Shown here: positions 1 through 7,035 of the stretch, in pieces
Position numbering within the stretch: the stretch's first letter is position 1
Layout: each line of letters opens with the position of its first letter
Origin: Bacillota bacterium
GTDB lineage: Bacteria > Bacillota > Clostridia > Peptostreptococcales > Anaerovoracaceae
Reading direction: 5' to 3'
Assembly (NCBI GenBank): GCA_017543805.1
Contig: JAFYFK010000280.1
Location: 1-14,837, forward strand
DNA length: 14,837 bases
Position numbers and translations under genes: made by a program
Notes under the pieces: generated by a model
What the model saw: only the letters and a program-made list of their open reading frames with translations
The model's database searches: none
Told to the model about the DNA's origin: nothing

Positions 1-658
1 GGCCCTCATTCTGAAGCTTCATTTCCTCCGAGGAATAACCGTTAGTCCCTACTCCGCCGATCTTCGGGATCAGGTTAAACGCTATCTGTTTGGCAAAGGT
101 CTTATGGGCAAAGGGCTGTTCCTCTCCCGCCGCGTAGGCCTTTACCTGCGCGTCGAGCTCCCTCATGCCGGCCACGCCCGCGCCGGACACGGCCTGATAG
201 CTGGACGCCACGAGCGTCTGGATCGGGGAGATATCCGATATCGGCTTAAGCGCCATAAGTGAAATGATAGTGACGCAGTTGGGGTTCGCTATGAGCCCGT
301 GATGCTCAAACGCGTCGTCCCCGTTGACCTCCGGAACGACCAGGGGAACTTCGGGGTCAAGACGGAATTCGCTGGAATTGTCTATAAAGAGCGCTCCGGA
401 TGCCTTAATGTGCGGCCACATCTCCCGGGCGACATCGTTTTCCGCCGCTCCGAGCACTATGTCCATGCCGTCGAACGCGCCTTCCCCGGCCTGCCTGCAC
501 ACGATCTGCTCACCGCGGAAATCAACTGTTTTTCCCGCGCTGTTAGGGCCTGTAAGCAGCCTCAGCTCGTCTATCGGGAAATCCCTTTCGTCAAGGATCT
601 TCAGCATCTCCTGCCCTACGGCGCCGGTCGCGCCGAGTATCGCAACTTTTTTACCCAT
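1..658 (-). CDS. asd: Aspartate-semialdehyde dehydrogenase, C-terminus cut by window edge
   Basis: It reduces L-aspartyl-4-phosphate to L-aspartate-4-semialdehyde with NADPH in the cytosol, the branch metabolite for lysine/DAP, threonine and methionine. My translation from the ATG at 658 gives 219 residues with no stop before the edge; the family is usually about 330-360 aa, so roughly 60% is present. Visible: the N-terminal nucleotide-binding Gly loop GATGAVGQEML (residues 9-19), FIDNSSEFR (91-99), the active-site cysteine in ANPNCVTI (Cys128; many relatives have NPNCST), and SSYQAVSGAG (152-161). The catalytic His region lies outside the window. The start follows lysC by 4 nt, with a GAGGG ribosome site overlapping the lysC stop, so it is the third gene of hom-lysC-asd and probably translationally coupled. 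Family and pathway are clear; the full length is unknown. Confidence 0.96.
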   Translation of the reverse strand, partial: MGKKVAILGATGAVGQEMLKILDERDFPIDELRLLTGPNSAGKTVDFRGEQIVCRQAGEGAFDGMDIVLGAAENDVAREMWPHIKASGALFIDNSSEFRLDPEVPLVVPEVNGDDAFEHHGLIANPNCVTIISLMALKPISDISPIQTLVASSYQAVSGAGVAGMRELDAQVKAYAAGEEQPFAHKTFAKQIAFNLIPKIGGVGTNGYSSEEMKLQNEG

Positions 659-662
659 CTCG

Positions 663-1991
663 TTACCCTCTCTTAGTAAATTTGTCATAAAGCACCTGTA
701 CGGCCTTGTTGAAGTCGGCGTCGTCCACGCCGATAGTAATGTTGAGCTCGCTCGCGCCCTGCGATATGGTCCTTATGTTGACGCTGTTGTCGCCCAGAGC
801 ACTGAAAATGCTTCCGGAAATGCCTGAACGGTAGACCATCATGCGGCTGACGCAGGCTATGAGCGACACATGCTCCGTGACGCTTACGCTGCCCTGCCCG
901 AACAGTTCCTCGAGCCCGGAGACTATAGAATAGATCTGCTGTCTGACCTCGTCGCTCTTAAGGAGGAAGGTGAATCCGTCCACGCCGGAGCTCAGCTGCT
1001 CCAGGGCTGCGCCGTTGCTCTGCAGGATCTTCAACGCGGAACGCAGCACGTCTATATTGTGAGCCAGATCTCCGTAATGCACCTCTATGACCGTAAAGCC
1101 TTTCCGGCCCGCTATTCCGGTAATGTAGAACTCCCCGCCCTTCTCCTCGTCGGGGAAATGCTCGGATATGACGGTCCCCGGCGCATCCGGATCCTGCGTG
1201 TCTTTTATGACGACGGGTATCCCCGCGTCGCGCACAGGCTGCACGGACGCTTCGTGGAGCACCTTGGCGCCCATATAGGTCAGCTCGCGCAGCTCGTCGT
1301 AGCGTATGCGGGGGATAGGATACGGATCTTTTACGATAGACGGGTCGGCCATGAGTATGCCCGGCACGTCGGTCCAGTTCTCGTAGACGTCGGCCTCAAG
1401 AGCCGCCGCGAGAAGAGCGCCCGTTATGTCCGAGCCTCCCCTGCTCATAAGCGCCAGCGATCCGTCAGGCATAGTCCCGAAAAAGCCCGGAACCACGATC
1501 TTTCCGCCGGAGGCGTTAAAAGCCAGTTTAAACGCCTCGTAGGTCTTTTCCCTGTCTATGCTGCGGTCGTAGTTGAAAAAGACGTGGCTGTAGGAATCCA
1601 CGAAGTCGTAATCCAGATACGCCGCCATTATCTTTGCGGAAAGATATTCCCCGCGGGATACCAGATAATCCTGCGGAGCGCCCATGGATATCGCGTTGTC
1701 TATCTCGTCGAACTCGGATTCGATGTCGAAGCTTATCCCGAGGCCGTCCACGATCTCCTTGTAGCGTTCCTTTATGAGCAGCAGCATGTTAGTGTAATCC
1801 ACGCCGTACTGTATGTGGGCATAGCAGAGATACAGAAGGTCTGTTATCTTGTTGTCCCCGGAAAAGCGCTTTCCGGGCGCGCTTACGACCACGGCGTTCC
1901 TTGCGGGATCCGCCAGAACTATATTTTTGACTTCCCTGAAGCGGTCAGCGCTCGCCAGCGAGCTCCCGCCGAATTTGAGTACTTTAAGCAT
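663..1991 (-). CDS. lysC: Aspartate kinase with C-terminal ACT domains
   Basis: It phosphorylates L-aspartate with ATP, the committed and normally feedback-controlled first step of the aspartate family. The product is 442 aa, within the usual monofunctional range. Visible: KFGGSS at residues 6-11 (nucleotide-binding amino-acid kinase signature), RGE at 113-115, SRGGSDIT (183-190), WTDVPGILMADP (206-217) and MGAKVLH (240-246). From about residue 288 to the end lies a regulatory region that looks like two ACT repeats (about 289-360 and 374-437), where lysine and/or threonine usually bind. An in-frame start exists 25 codons upstream at 2066, but it lies inside hom. The ATG at 1991 has an AAAGGAAT ribosome site overlapping the hom stop and begins exactly at the conserved MLKVLKFGGSS, so I chose it. 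It sits 10 nt after hom and 4 nt before asd. The effector (Lys, Thr or both) cannot be told by eye. Confidence 0.96.
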   Translation of the reverse strand: MLKVLKFGGSSLASADRFREVKNIVLADPARNAVVVSAPGKRFSGDNKITDLLYLCYAHIQYGVDYTNMLLLIKERYKEIVDGLGISFDIESEFDEIDNAISMGAPQDYLVSRGEYLSAKIMAAYLDYDFVDSYSHVFFNYDRSIDREKTYEAFKLAFNASGGKIVVPGFFGTMPDGSLALMSRGGSDITGALLAAALEADVYENWTDVPGILMADPSIVKDPYPIPRIRYDELRELTYMGAKVLHEASVQPVRDAGIPVVIKDTQDPDAPGTVISEHFPDEEKGGEFYITGIAGRKGFTVIEVHYGDLAHNIDVLRSALKILQSNGAALEQLSSGVDGFTFLLKSDEVRQQIYSIVSGLEELFGQGSVSVTEHVSLIACVSRMMVYRSGISGSIFSALGDNSVNIRTISQGASELNITIGVDDADFNKAVQVLYDKFTKRG

Positions 1992-2001
1992 TTTTATTCC
2001 T

Positions 2002-3090
2002 TTATTCAGCAAAGCCCGCGGCGAACAGTTTTTCGCCGGCGGCGATGCGTTTTTTAACAAGTGCATGAACCTCCGCGACGGTTATAGGCTCTGTGATCTC
2101 ACCTCCGATATAATAGCGGTGAGACGAAAGTCCGGGAGCGTTCTGTGCAGCGCCTTCTGCCTTAGCGGCCGAAAACACGCTGCGTCCCGCAAGCGCGTCG
2201 AGTATGTCGTTGGCGACGGCGTTGCCCGTAGCCTCCCGTCCGGCTCCCGCGCCGATAAAACTGAACTTTCCGGCTTTTTCGAGTTCCATGGAAATGATGT
2301 TCCCGGGGCCGCCTATTCCTGTTTCAGGAGCCCCGGCCTTAAACAGCATGGGTTCCACATACGCGCAGACCCCTTCCGGCCTGAATTCCGCTTTTCCGAT
2401 CAGTTTGCAGACAAGCCCGGCCTCTTTAAAGTTCTTTACATCGGAAGCTGTTATATAACGTATCCCGAGCGCCGGTATGCTGTCCGGGTCAAGCGCGAGG
2501 CCTGAAGCGATATCGCAGGACAGCGCAAGCTTGGCCCGAACGTCAAGCCCGTCGATATCCGCTGTGGGGTCAGCCTCGGCAAAACCCAGATCCTGAGCCT
2601 TTTTAAGAACAGCGTCAAAATCGCTGCCTTCTGAGAACATTTCGCTGAGTATAAGGTTGGTCGTGCCGTTCATTATTCCGGAAACGGAGATCAGCCTGTC
2701 TGTGCGGGAATAGCGCAGCAGATTGGGGAGCCAGGGTATGCCTCCGCCGGCGGCCGCGGAAAACGCGAGGGTCACGCCTTTTTCCTTTGCCAGCGGAACC
2801 AGTTCCGCGAAATGCTTCGAAAGCATCTGCTTGTTTGCTGATACTACATGCTTTCCGGCTTCCAGAGCTGTTCTTACGTATGTATACGCGGGCTCTTCGC
2901 CGCCCATCAGCTCCGCGACGAGTTCGATGTCCGGATCCGCAAGGATCTGTTTATAGTCCCGCACGGCCTTTTCCGCAATCTCCGGGATGTCCCGCCTTAC
3001 CAGTATGTATTTTACATCTGCGTCCGTCCCGCAAAGTTCATCAAGCGTTCCCTTCGCGACGGTTCCGTAACCCAATATTGCTATGCTCAT
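2002..3090 (-). CDS. hom: Homoserine dehydrogenase, short form without an evident ACT domain
   Basis: It reduces aspartate semialdehyde to homoserine using NAD(P)H, at the branch to threonine and methionine. It has 362 aa. Visible: an N-terminal Rossmann start ILGYGTVAKG (5-14; relatives usually have GxGTVG, here Ala follows Val), SANKQML (84-90), GIMNGTTNLIL (138-148), and the family signature from about 165 to 187. In that signature Glu172, Asp183 and Lys187 have the same spacing as the catalytic Glu/Asp/Lys of yeast Hom6. Many bacterial enzymes are about 430 aa with a C-terminal ACT domain; here only about 45 residues follow the catalytic core, with no convincing ACT, so threonine feedback through that domain is doubtful. 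The start has an AAGGTGA ribosome site. It is first in hom-lysC-asd and lies directly downstream of the candidate promoter at 3114-3142. Confidence 0.95.
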   Translation of the reverse strand: MSIAILGYGTVAKGTLDELCGTDADVKYILVRRDIPEIAEKAVRDYKQILADPDIELVAELMGGEEPAYTYVRTALEAGKHVVSANKQMLSKHFAELVPLAKEKGVTLAFSAAAGGGIPWLPNLLRYSRTDRLISVSGIMNGTTNLILSEMFSEGSDFDAVLKKAQDLGFAEADPTADIDGLDVRAKLALSCDIASGLALDPDSIPALGIRYITASDVKNFKEAGLVCKLIGKAEFRPEGVCAYVEPMLFKAGAPETGIGGPGNIISMELEKAGKFSFIGAGAGREATGNAVANDILDALAGRSVFSAAKAEGAAQNAPGLSSHRYYIGGEITEPITVAEVHALVKKRIAAGEKLFAAGFAE

Positions 3091-3113
3091 ATCTTCACCT
3101 TTCTAACCCAATT

Positions 3114-3142
3114 ACAATACCATATCCGCCTGCTTTCCGCAA
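3114..3142 (-). promoter_or_regulatory. Candidate promoter of hom-lysC-asd
   Basis: On the minus strand a -35-like TTGCGG (3137-3142) is followed after 17 nt by TATTGT (3114-3119), with TG one base before it, giving an extended -10. The leader to the hom ATG would be under 20 nt, leaving no room for a riboswitch or attenuator between this start site and hom. Both boxes deviate from consensus, so this is a moderate prediction. The -35 box abuts the T-tract of the oppA terminator. Confidence 0.5.
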
Positions 3143-3177
3143 TAAAAGACCCGCCTGCGATAAAGCAGGCGGGTCTT
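3141..3177 (-). terminator. Rho-independent terminator of the opp operon
   Basis: A perfect 13-bp stem has arms at 3146-3158 and 3165-3177 around a 6-nt loop (3159-3164), GC-rich, followed on the minus strand by TTATT. It begins about 31 nt after the oppA stop and separates opp from hom. The opposite strand lacks a good T-tract, so it probably acts in one direction only. Confidence 0.93.
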
Positions 3178-3208
3178 GATCTTCTTAAATACTTACACTA
3201 AACAGCGA

Positions 3209-4957
3209 TTACTTCTGCTGAGCGTACTGGAAGAAGAAGTATCCCATCGGGGTGTAGCCGATGTTGGTGATACCCTGGCTGCAGTACGGGTTGGTGTAGT
3301 AGTAGACCGGGCAAACGGGGAAGCCGCCTTCGCCGAACATATCCATCTCTGCCTTGTAGAGGAGAGCGTCACGGTCGGTGCCTGCGAGCATAGCCTTAGC
3401 CTCAACGATCTCAGCGTCATAAGCGGTGTCGGACCAGAGACCGTAGTTGTAGGAGTTACCGGTTACGAAGAGCTCGAGGTAGGTAACGGGGTCGTTGTAG
3501 TCTGCGATCCAGCCGAGACGCGCAACGCCGAACTGGTGCTCACCAAGACCGTTGGTGTAGGTAGCCCACTCCTGGTTCTCAAGGGTGATGTTGAGGCCGA
3601 GGACGGTCTGCCAGTCGGAACCGCATGCTTCTGCGATAGCCTTGTGGGTCTCGGAGGTGTTGAAGTTGTAAACAACGGTGGTGTTGGGATCCCACTTGCC
3701 TTCGTCAACAGCTTCCTGATAGAGCTGCTTAGCAAGTGCGCAGCGGCCTGCATAGCTGGTCAGGTCTGCATCGGGATACTGGTCTGCGAGCCAAGCATAG
3801 ATAGCGCCGAGTTCGGAAGAACCGTAAGCGAAGTCTGCGCCGGTGGAGTCAAGGATTCCGCTGGCAACAAGACCGGTAGCGGGCTGCTGTCCTCCCTGGG
3901 TTACGTTCTTGACGATGTTCTCGCGGTCAACAGAAAGGGTCATAGCCGCGCGGACTCTCCAGTCGGTGATCTTGGTGGTGTTCAGGTAGAGATAATAGGT
4001 ACCTACGTATGCGGGCAGGTAGCAGTCTCCGGAAGCCTGGAGGGATTCGATCATATCGGTCGGGAAGTCGTCCATGAACTGGTACTGGCCGGACTGATAA
4101 GCGGAGAGGTTGTTGGTCTGGCTGTCGGAGAGCCAGTACTTGATCTGGTCAGGTCCGAGGTTAGCTGCGTCGTAGTACTTTTCGTTCGGCTCGAACAGGA
4201 TGTAGGAGTCGTGTACCCACTCGGTGACCTTGTAAGCGCCGTTAACAACGATGTTAGCGGGATCGGTCCAGTCGTCGTGGCCTTCAACTACGTCCTCGCG
4301 GAGCGGGACCAGGGAAGCGAATGCGCACATCTCGAGGAAGTAAGCGCAGGGAGCTTCGAGGGTGATCTGCAGGGTCTTGTCGTCGAGAGCTTCGATTCCG
4401 AGCTCTTCCTTGGCAACTTCGCCGGCCTGGATGGCAGCAGCGTTCTTGACGATACCGTCAAGGAAGTAGCCGTAGTCGGAAGCGGTTTCGGGATCAACAA
4501 GTCTTCTCCAGGAGTAGACGAAATCCTGAGCCTTTACGGGCTGTCCGTCGGACCATACAGCATCGTCGCGGAGCTTGAAGGTGTAGACGGTAAGATCGTC
4601 GGAAACTTCATAGCTTGCAGCCTGTCCGAGAACGATCTCGGTACCGAAGAGGTTGCCGGACTCGTCGAATGCTTCGTCGGTCATCTGGTACTTCATCAGG
4701 TTCTCAAACTGATGCTGGGTGTAGGTGGATCCGTCGACGGAGCTGATGAGGCCCGGGTCGATGGTCTCCGGCTCGGAAGCGATGGACGCGTTCAGAACGA
4801 ACGGTTCCTCAGCTGCCGGAGCAGGAGCGGGTGTGTTTGTCTGAGCAGGCGCGGGAGTGGTAGCTGCCGGAGCCGGCTCTTCTGTCTTGCTTCCGCCGCA
4901 GGCTGCGAGTGCAAATATCATGCAGACTGCAAGAAGCAGTGAGATAAACTTTTTCAT
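3209..4957 (-). CDS. oppA: Oligopeptide-binding lipoprotein of the Opp importer
   Basis: Extracytoplasmic solute-binding protein (SBP family 5) that captures peptides and delivers them to the OppBC channel. It has 582 aa, a usual length. It opens with a lipoprotein signal: basic MKK, a hydrophobic core, and the lipobox LAAC with Cys20 as the predicted lipidated residue. A Pro/Ala/Thr-rich flexible linker (about 27-51) follows, then the binding domain. The family-typical WSDGQPVKAQDFVYSWRRL lies at 135-153. The ribosome site AAGGAGG is near perfect. It is last in oppBCDFA, 74 nt after oppF, and is followed by a strong terminator. Lysines look mostly AAG and the strong ribosome site suggests high expression, as expected for a binding protein needed in excess over its permease. 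Peptide preference cannot be deduced, and a dedicated signalling-peptide role is possible but unsupported. Confidence 0.95.
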   Translation of the reverse strand: MKKFISLLLAVCMIFALAACGGSKTEEPAPAATTPAPAQTNTPAPAPAAEEPFVLNASIASEPETIDPGLISSVDGSTYTQHQFENLMKYQMTDEAFDESGNLFGTEIVLGQAASYEVSDDLTVYTFKLRDDAVWSDGQPVKAQDFVYSWRRLVDPETASDYGYFLDGIVKNAAAIQAGEVAKEELGIEALDDKTLQITLEAPCAYFLEMCAFASLVPLREDVVEGHDDWTDPANIVVNGAYKVTEWVHDSYILFEPNEKYYDAANLGPDQIKYWLSDSQTNNLSAYQSGQYQFMDDFPTDMIESLQASGDCYLPAYVGTYYLYLNTTKITDWRVRAAMTLSVDRENIVKNVTQGGQQPATGLVASGILDSTGADFAYGSSELGAIYAWLADQYPDADLTSYAGRCALAKQLYQEAVDEGKWDPNTTVVYNFNTSETHKAIAEACGSDWQTVLGLNITLENQEWATYTNGLGEHQFGVARLGWIADYNDPVTYLELFVTGNSYNYGLWSDTAYDAEIVEAKAMLAGTDRDALLYKAEMDMFGEGGFPVCPVYYYTNPYCSQGITNIGYTPMGYFFFQYAQQK

Positions 4958-4997
4958 TGTATTTCCTCCTTAAAAAAGTTCTTTGTTTATATATTCC

Positions 4998-5014
4998 AAT
5001 CAGTTTTGCTGATT
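4998..5014 (-). other. Small hairpin in the oppF-oppA gap
   Basis: AATCAG (4998-5003) and CTGATT (5009-5014) form a 6-bp stem with a 5-nt loop in the AT-rich 74-nt gap between oppF and oppA. There is no T-tract directly after it on the minus strand, so it is not a normal terminator. It could be an mRNA processing or 5'-stabilising element that raises oppA relative to oppBCDF. The stem is short and could be chance. Confidence 0.35.
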
Positions 5015-5031
5015 AAAATAACTGTTATATT

Positions 5032-6027
5032 TTACGCCTTTTCAAGCAAATGGCAAGCGGCAAAATGACCGTTTCCATAATCTTTTAAAATAGGCGTTCT
5101 TTCCTTGCACTCATCCGTAGCGTACGGGCAGCGCGTGTGGAAGCGGCAGCCCGAAGGCGGATTGATGGGGCTGGGGATCTCCCCTTCCAGAAGGATCCTC
5201 TGGCGCGCTCTCGTGACATCCGGGTCCGGAATGGGCACGGCGGACATAAGGGTCTTGGTGTAGGGGTGTATCGGGTGGCTGTAGAGCTCAAAGCTGTCAG
5301 CAAGCTCAACCAGGCTTCCGAGATACATTACGCCGATACGGTTGGATATATGCCTTACGACGGAAATATCGTGCGCGATGAACAGATATGTGAGCCCCAG
5401 TTTTTCCTGCAGGTCCTCTAGCATGTTTACGACCTGGGACTGTATGGAAACGTCAAGCGCGGAGATAGGCTCGTCGCAGACGATGAATTCCGGGTCTACC
5501 GCAAGCGCGCGGGCAATGCCTATGCGCTGCTGCTGGCCGCCTGAGAACTCGTGCGGGAAGCGGTTGGAATGCTCTGTGTTGAGGCCTACCGCGTCGAGCA
5601 GCTCGTTGATGCGCTCGCGGCGTTCGGCTTTTCCGGGGTAGAGCTTGTGGATGTCCAGAGCCTCGCCGATGATCTCGCCGACCGTCATGCGCGGGTCGAG
5701 CGACGCCGAGGGATCCTGGAATATTATCTGCTTCTTCCTGCGGTACGGAAGCATATCCACAGCGATGTGATTCTCGCTGTCATAGATAGTCTGTCCGTCG
5801 TAGACGATCTTGCCCGATGTCGGCTCATAAAGCCTTATAATAGTTCTGCCGAGCGTGGTCTTGCCGCAGCCGGACTCGCCTACGAGGCCGAGAGTCTCGC
5901 CCTTGTAGATGTCCAGGCTTACGTCTTCGACCGCCTTGACATACTGCTTTTTGCGGAAAGCCCCGGTCTTTACCGGGAAGTATTTCTTAAGGTTCCTAAC
6001 TTCGAGGAGCTTTTTTGCTTCTTCCAT
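5032..6027 (-). CDS. oppF: Oligopeptide ABC importer ATPase OppF
   Basis: One of two cytosolic ATPases that drive the Opp permease. It has 331 aa, the usual length. Visible: Walker A GESGCGKTT (50-58), Q-loop Gln104, ABC signature FSGGQQQRI (161-169), Walker B FIVCDEP with catalytic Glu186 and the D-loop soon after, and switch His219 in IAHD. The C-terminal extension typical of peptide importers has Cys at 294, 300, 307 and 325, the pattern which in some DppD/OppD proteins holds a 4Fe-4S cluster. Its ribosome site GGGAGGAG lies within the last codons of oppD and the gap is 3 nt, so translation is probably coupled. OppF is told from OppD by order, by the basic insert RKKQYVKAV near residue 25, and by QQQRIGIARAL. 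Confidence 0.95.
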   Translation of the reverse strand: MEEAKKLLEVRNLKKYFPVKTGAFRKKQYVKAVEDVSLDIYKGETLGLVGESGCGKTTLGRTIIRLYEPTSGKIVYDGQTIYDSENHIAVDMLPYRRKKQIIFQDPSASLDPRMTVGEIIGEALDIHKLYPGKAERRERINELLDAVGLNTEHSNRFPHEFSGGQQQRIGIARALAVDPEFIVCDEPISALDVSIQSQVVNMLEDLQEKLGLTYLFIAHDISVVRHISNRIGVMYLGSLVELADSFELYSHPIHPYTKTLMSAVPIPDPDVTRARQRILLEGEIPSPINPPSGCRFHTRCPYATDECKERTPILKDYGNGHFAACHLLEKA

Positions 6028-6030
6028 TTT

Positions 6031-7023
6031 CTACTCCTCCCTGTTTCCCTTAAAGTGCAGCCAGCACGCGGAGATGTGCTCATCCCCGACCTGTGCGTAC
6101 GGCGGTTTTTTGCTGAGGCATATCTTCATGCATTCCTTGCAGCGCGGTCCGAAGTTGCAGCCCTGCGGAGGATCCAGCAGGTCTATCGGGGTTCCCTCGA
6201 TGGGGATCAGCTTCTCGTGGGTATCCTGGTCGAGGCGCGGCATCGAAGCGAGCAGACCCTTGGTGTACGGATGCTGCGGGTTATAGAAGATGTCGTTTAC
6301 GCTTCCCTGCTCGACTATCTTTCCGGCGTACATTACGGAGACCTTGTCGCAGATCTCAGCCACAACGCCAAGGTTATGCGTAATAAATATGATGGAAGTA
6401 TGCTCTTCCTTCTGTATATCCTTCATTACCTCCAGGATCTGGGCCTGAATGGTAACGTCGAGAGCGGTGGTAGGCTCGTCAGCTATCAGCAGCTTGGGCT
6501 TGCAGATAAGAGCCATGGCTATCATCGCGCGCTGGCGCATTCCGCCGGAGAATTCGTGCGGATACTGGTTCATGCGCTTTTCCGGGTTATTGATGCCTAC
6601 AAGGGTCAGCATCTCTATGGCGCGGCGCCTTGCTTCTTCCTTGGAAACGCTCTTATCGTGGCATGTGATCGCTTCCGTGAGCTGGTTCCCGATGGTGTAG
6701 ACCGGGTTGAGGCAGGTCATCGGGTTCTGGAATATCATCGAGACCTTGTTGCCGCGGAAATCCCTCATCTGCTCCTCGGAGAACGCGAGAACATCTTCGC
6801 CCTCGAATGTTATGGAGCCTCCGATGACTTTTCCGGGCGACTGCAGCAGTCCGATTATGGAATACGCTTCTACGCTCTTTCCGGAACCGGATTCGCCTAC
6901 GACTCCCATTACCTCGTCGTAACCGAGGCTGTAGGATATGCCGTCGACTGCTTTTACCTCGCCTGCCGGCGTAAAGAAGGAGACCTTAAGATCTTTGATT
7001 TCGAGTAATTTCTTATCTTCCAT
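6031..7023 (-). CDS. oppD: Oligopeptide ABC importer ATPase OppD
   Basis: The second ATPase of the Opp importer, pairing with OppF under the OppBC channel. It has 330 aa. Visible: Walker A GESGSGKS (43-50), Q-loop Gln99 followed by NPMTCLNP, signature FSGGMRQRA (158-166), Walker B LLIADEP (178-184, Glu183) with TTALD, and His216 of the H-loop. The C-terminal peptide-importer extension has Cys289, Cys295, Cys302 and Cys320 (plus Cys298), matching the four-Cys pattern reported to bind 4Fe-4S in related DppD/OppD proteins; whether iron binds here is inference. An AAGGAGGAG ribosome site overlaps the oppC stop, 12 nt before the ATG. Substrate range is set by OppA, not by this subunit. Confidence 0.95.
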   Translation of the reverse strand: MEDKKLLEIKDLKVSFFTPAGEVKAVDGISYSLGYDEVMGVVGESGSGKSVEAYSIIGLLQSPGKVIGGSITFEGEDVLAFSEEQMRDFRGNKVSMIFQNPMTCLNPVYTIGNQLTEAITCHDKSVSKEEARRRAIEMLTLVGINNPEKRMNQYPHEFSGGMRQRAMIAMALICKPKLLIADEPTTALDVTIQAQILEVMKDIQKEEHTSIIFITHNLGVVAEICDKVSVMYAGKIVEQGSVNDIFYNPQHPYTKGLLASMPRLDQDTHEKLIPIEGTPIDLLDPPQGCNFGPRCKECMKICLSKKPPYAQVGDEHISACWLHFKGNREE

Positions 7024-7035
7024 GTCTGCTCCTCC

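Noticed and set aside
870..2057. 395-aa plus-strand open frame opposite lysC
   Set aside because: It is a shadow of aspartokinase, whose motifs are complete on the minus strand.
1992..2066. Upstream start for lysC adding 25 residues
   Set aside because: The extension lies inside hom, has no ribosome site, and precedes the conserved aspartokinase N-terminus, which has its own good site at 1991.
3091..3145. Lysine riboswitch or T-box leader before hom-lysC-asd
   Set aside because: Only about 55 nt separate the terminator from hom, too short for either element, and no T-box motif is seen.
3176..4942. 588-aa plus-strand open frame opposite oppA
   Set aside because: It is the antisense image of a well-supported lipoprotein gene. 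It has Val/Gly-rich monotone composition, no ribosome site, no domain I recognise, and it crosses the oppA terminator region.
4980..5030. Dedicated oppA promoter
   Set aside because: A TATATA-like -10 exists, but the sequence 17 nt upstream is TTAATC, too weak to call. It is kept only as a possibility in the findings.
5551..7008. 485-aa plus-strand open frame opposite oppF/oppD
   Set aside because: It spans two genes with complete ABC ATPase motifs on the other strand. It has no ribosome site and no recognisable family; it is open because of codon bias.
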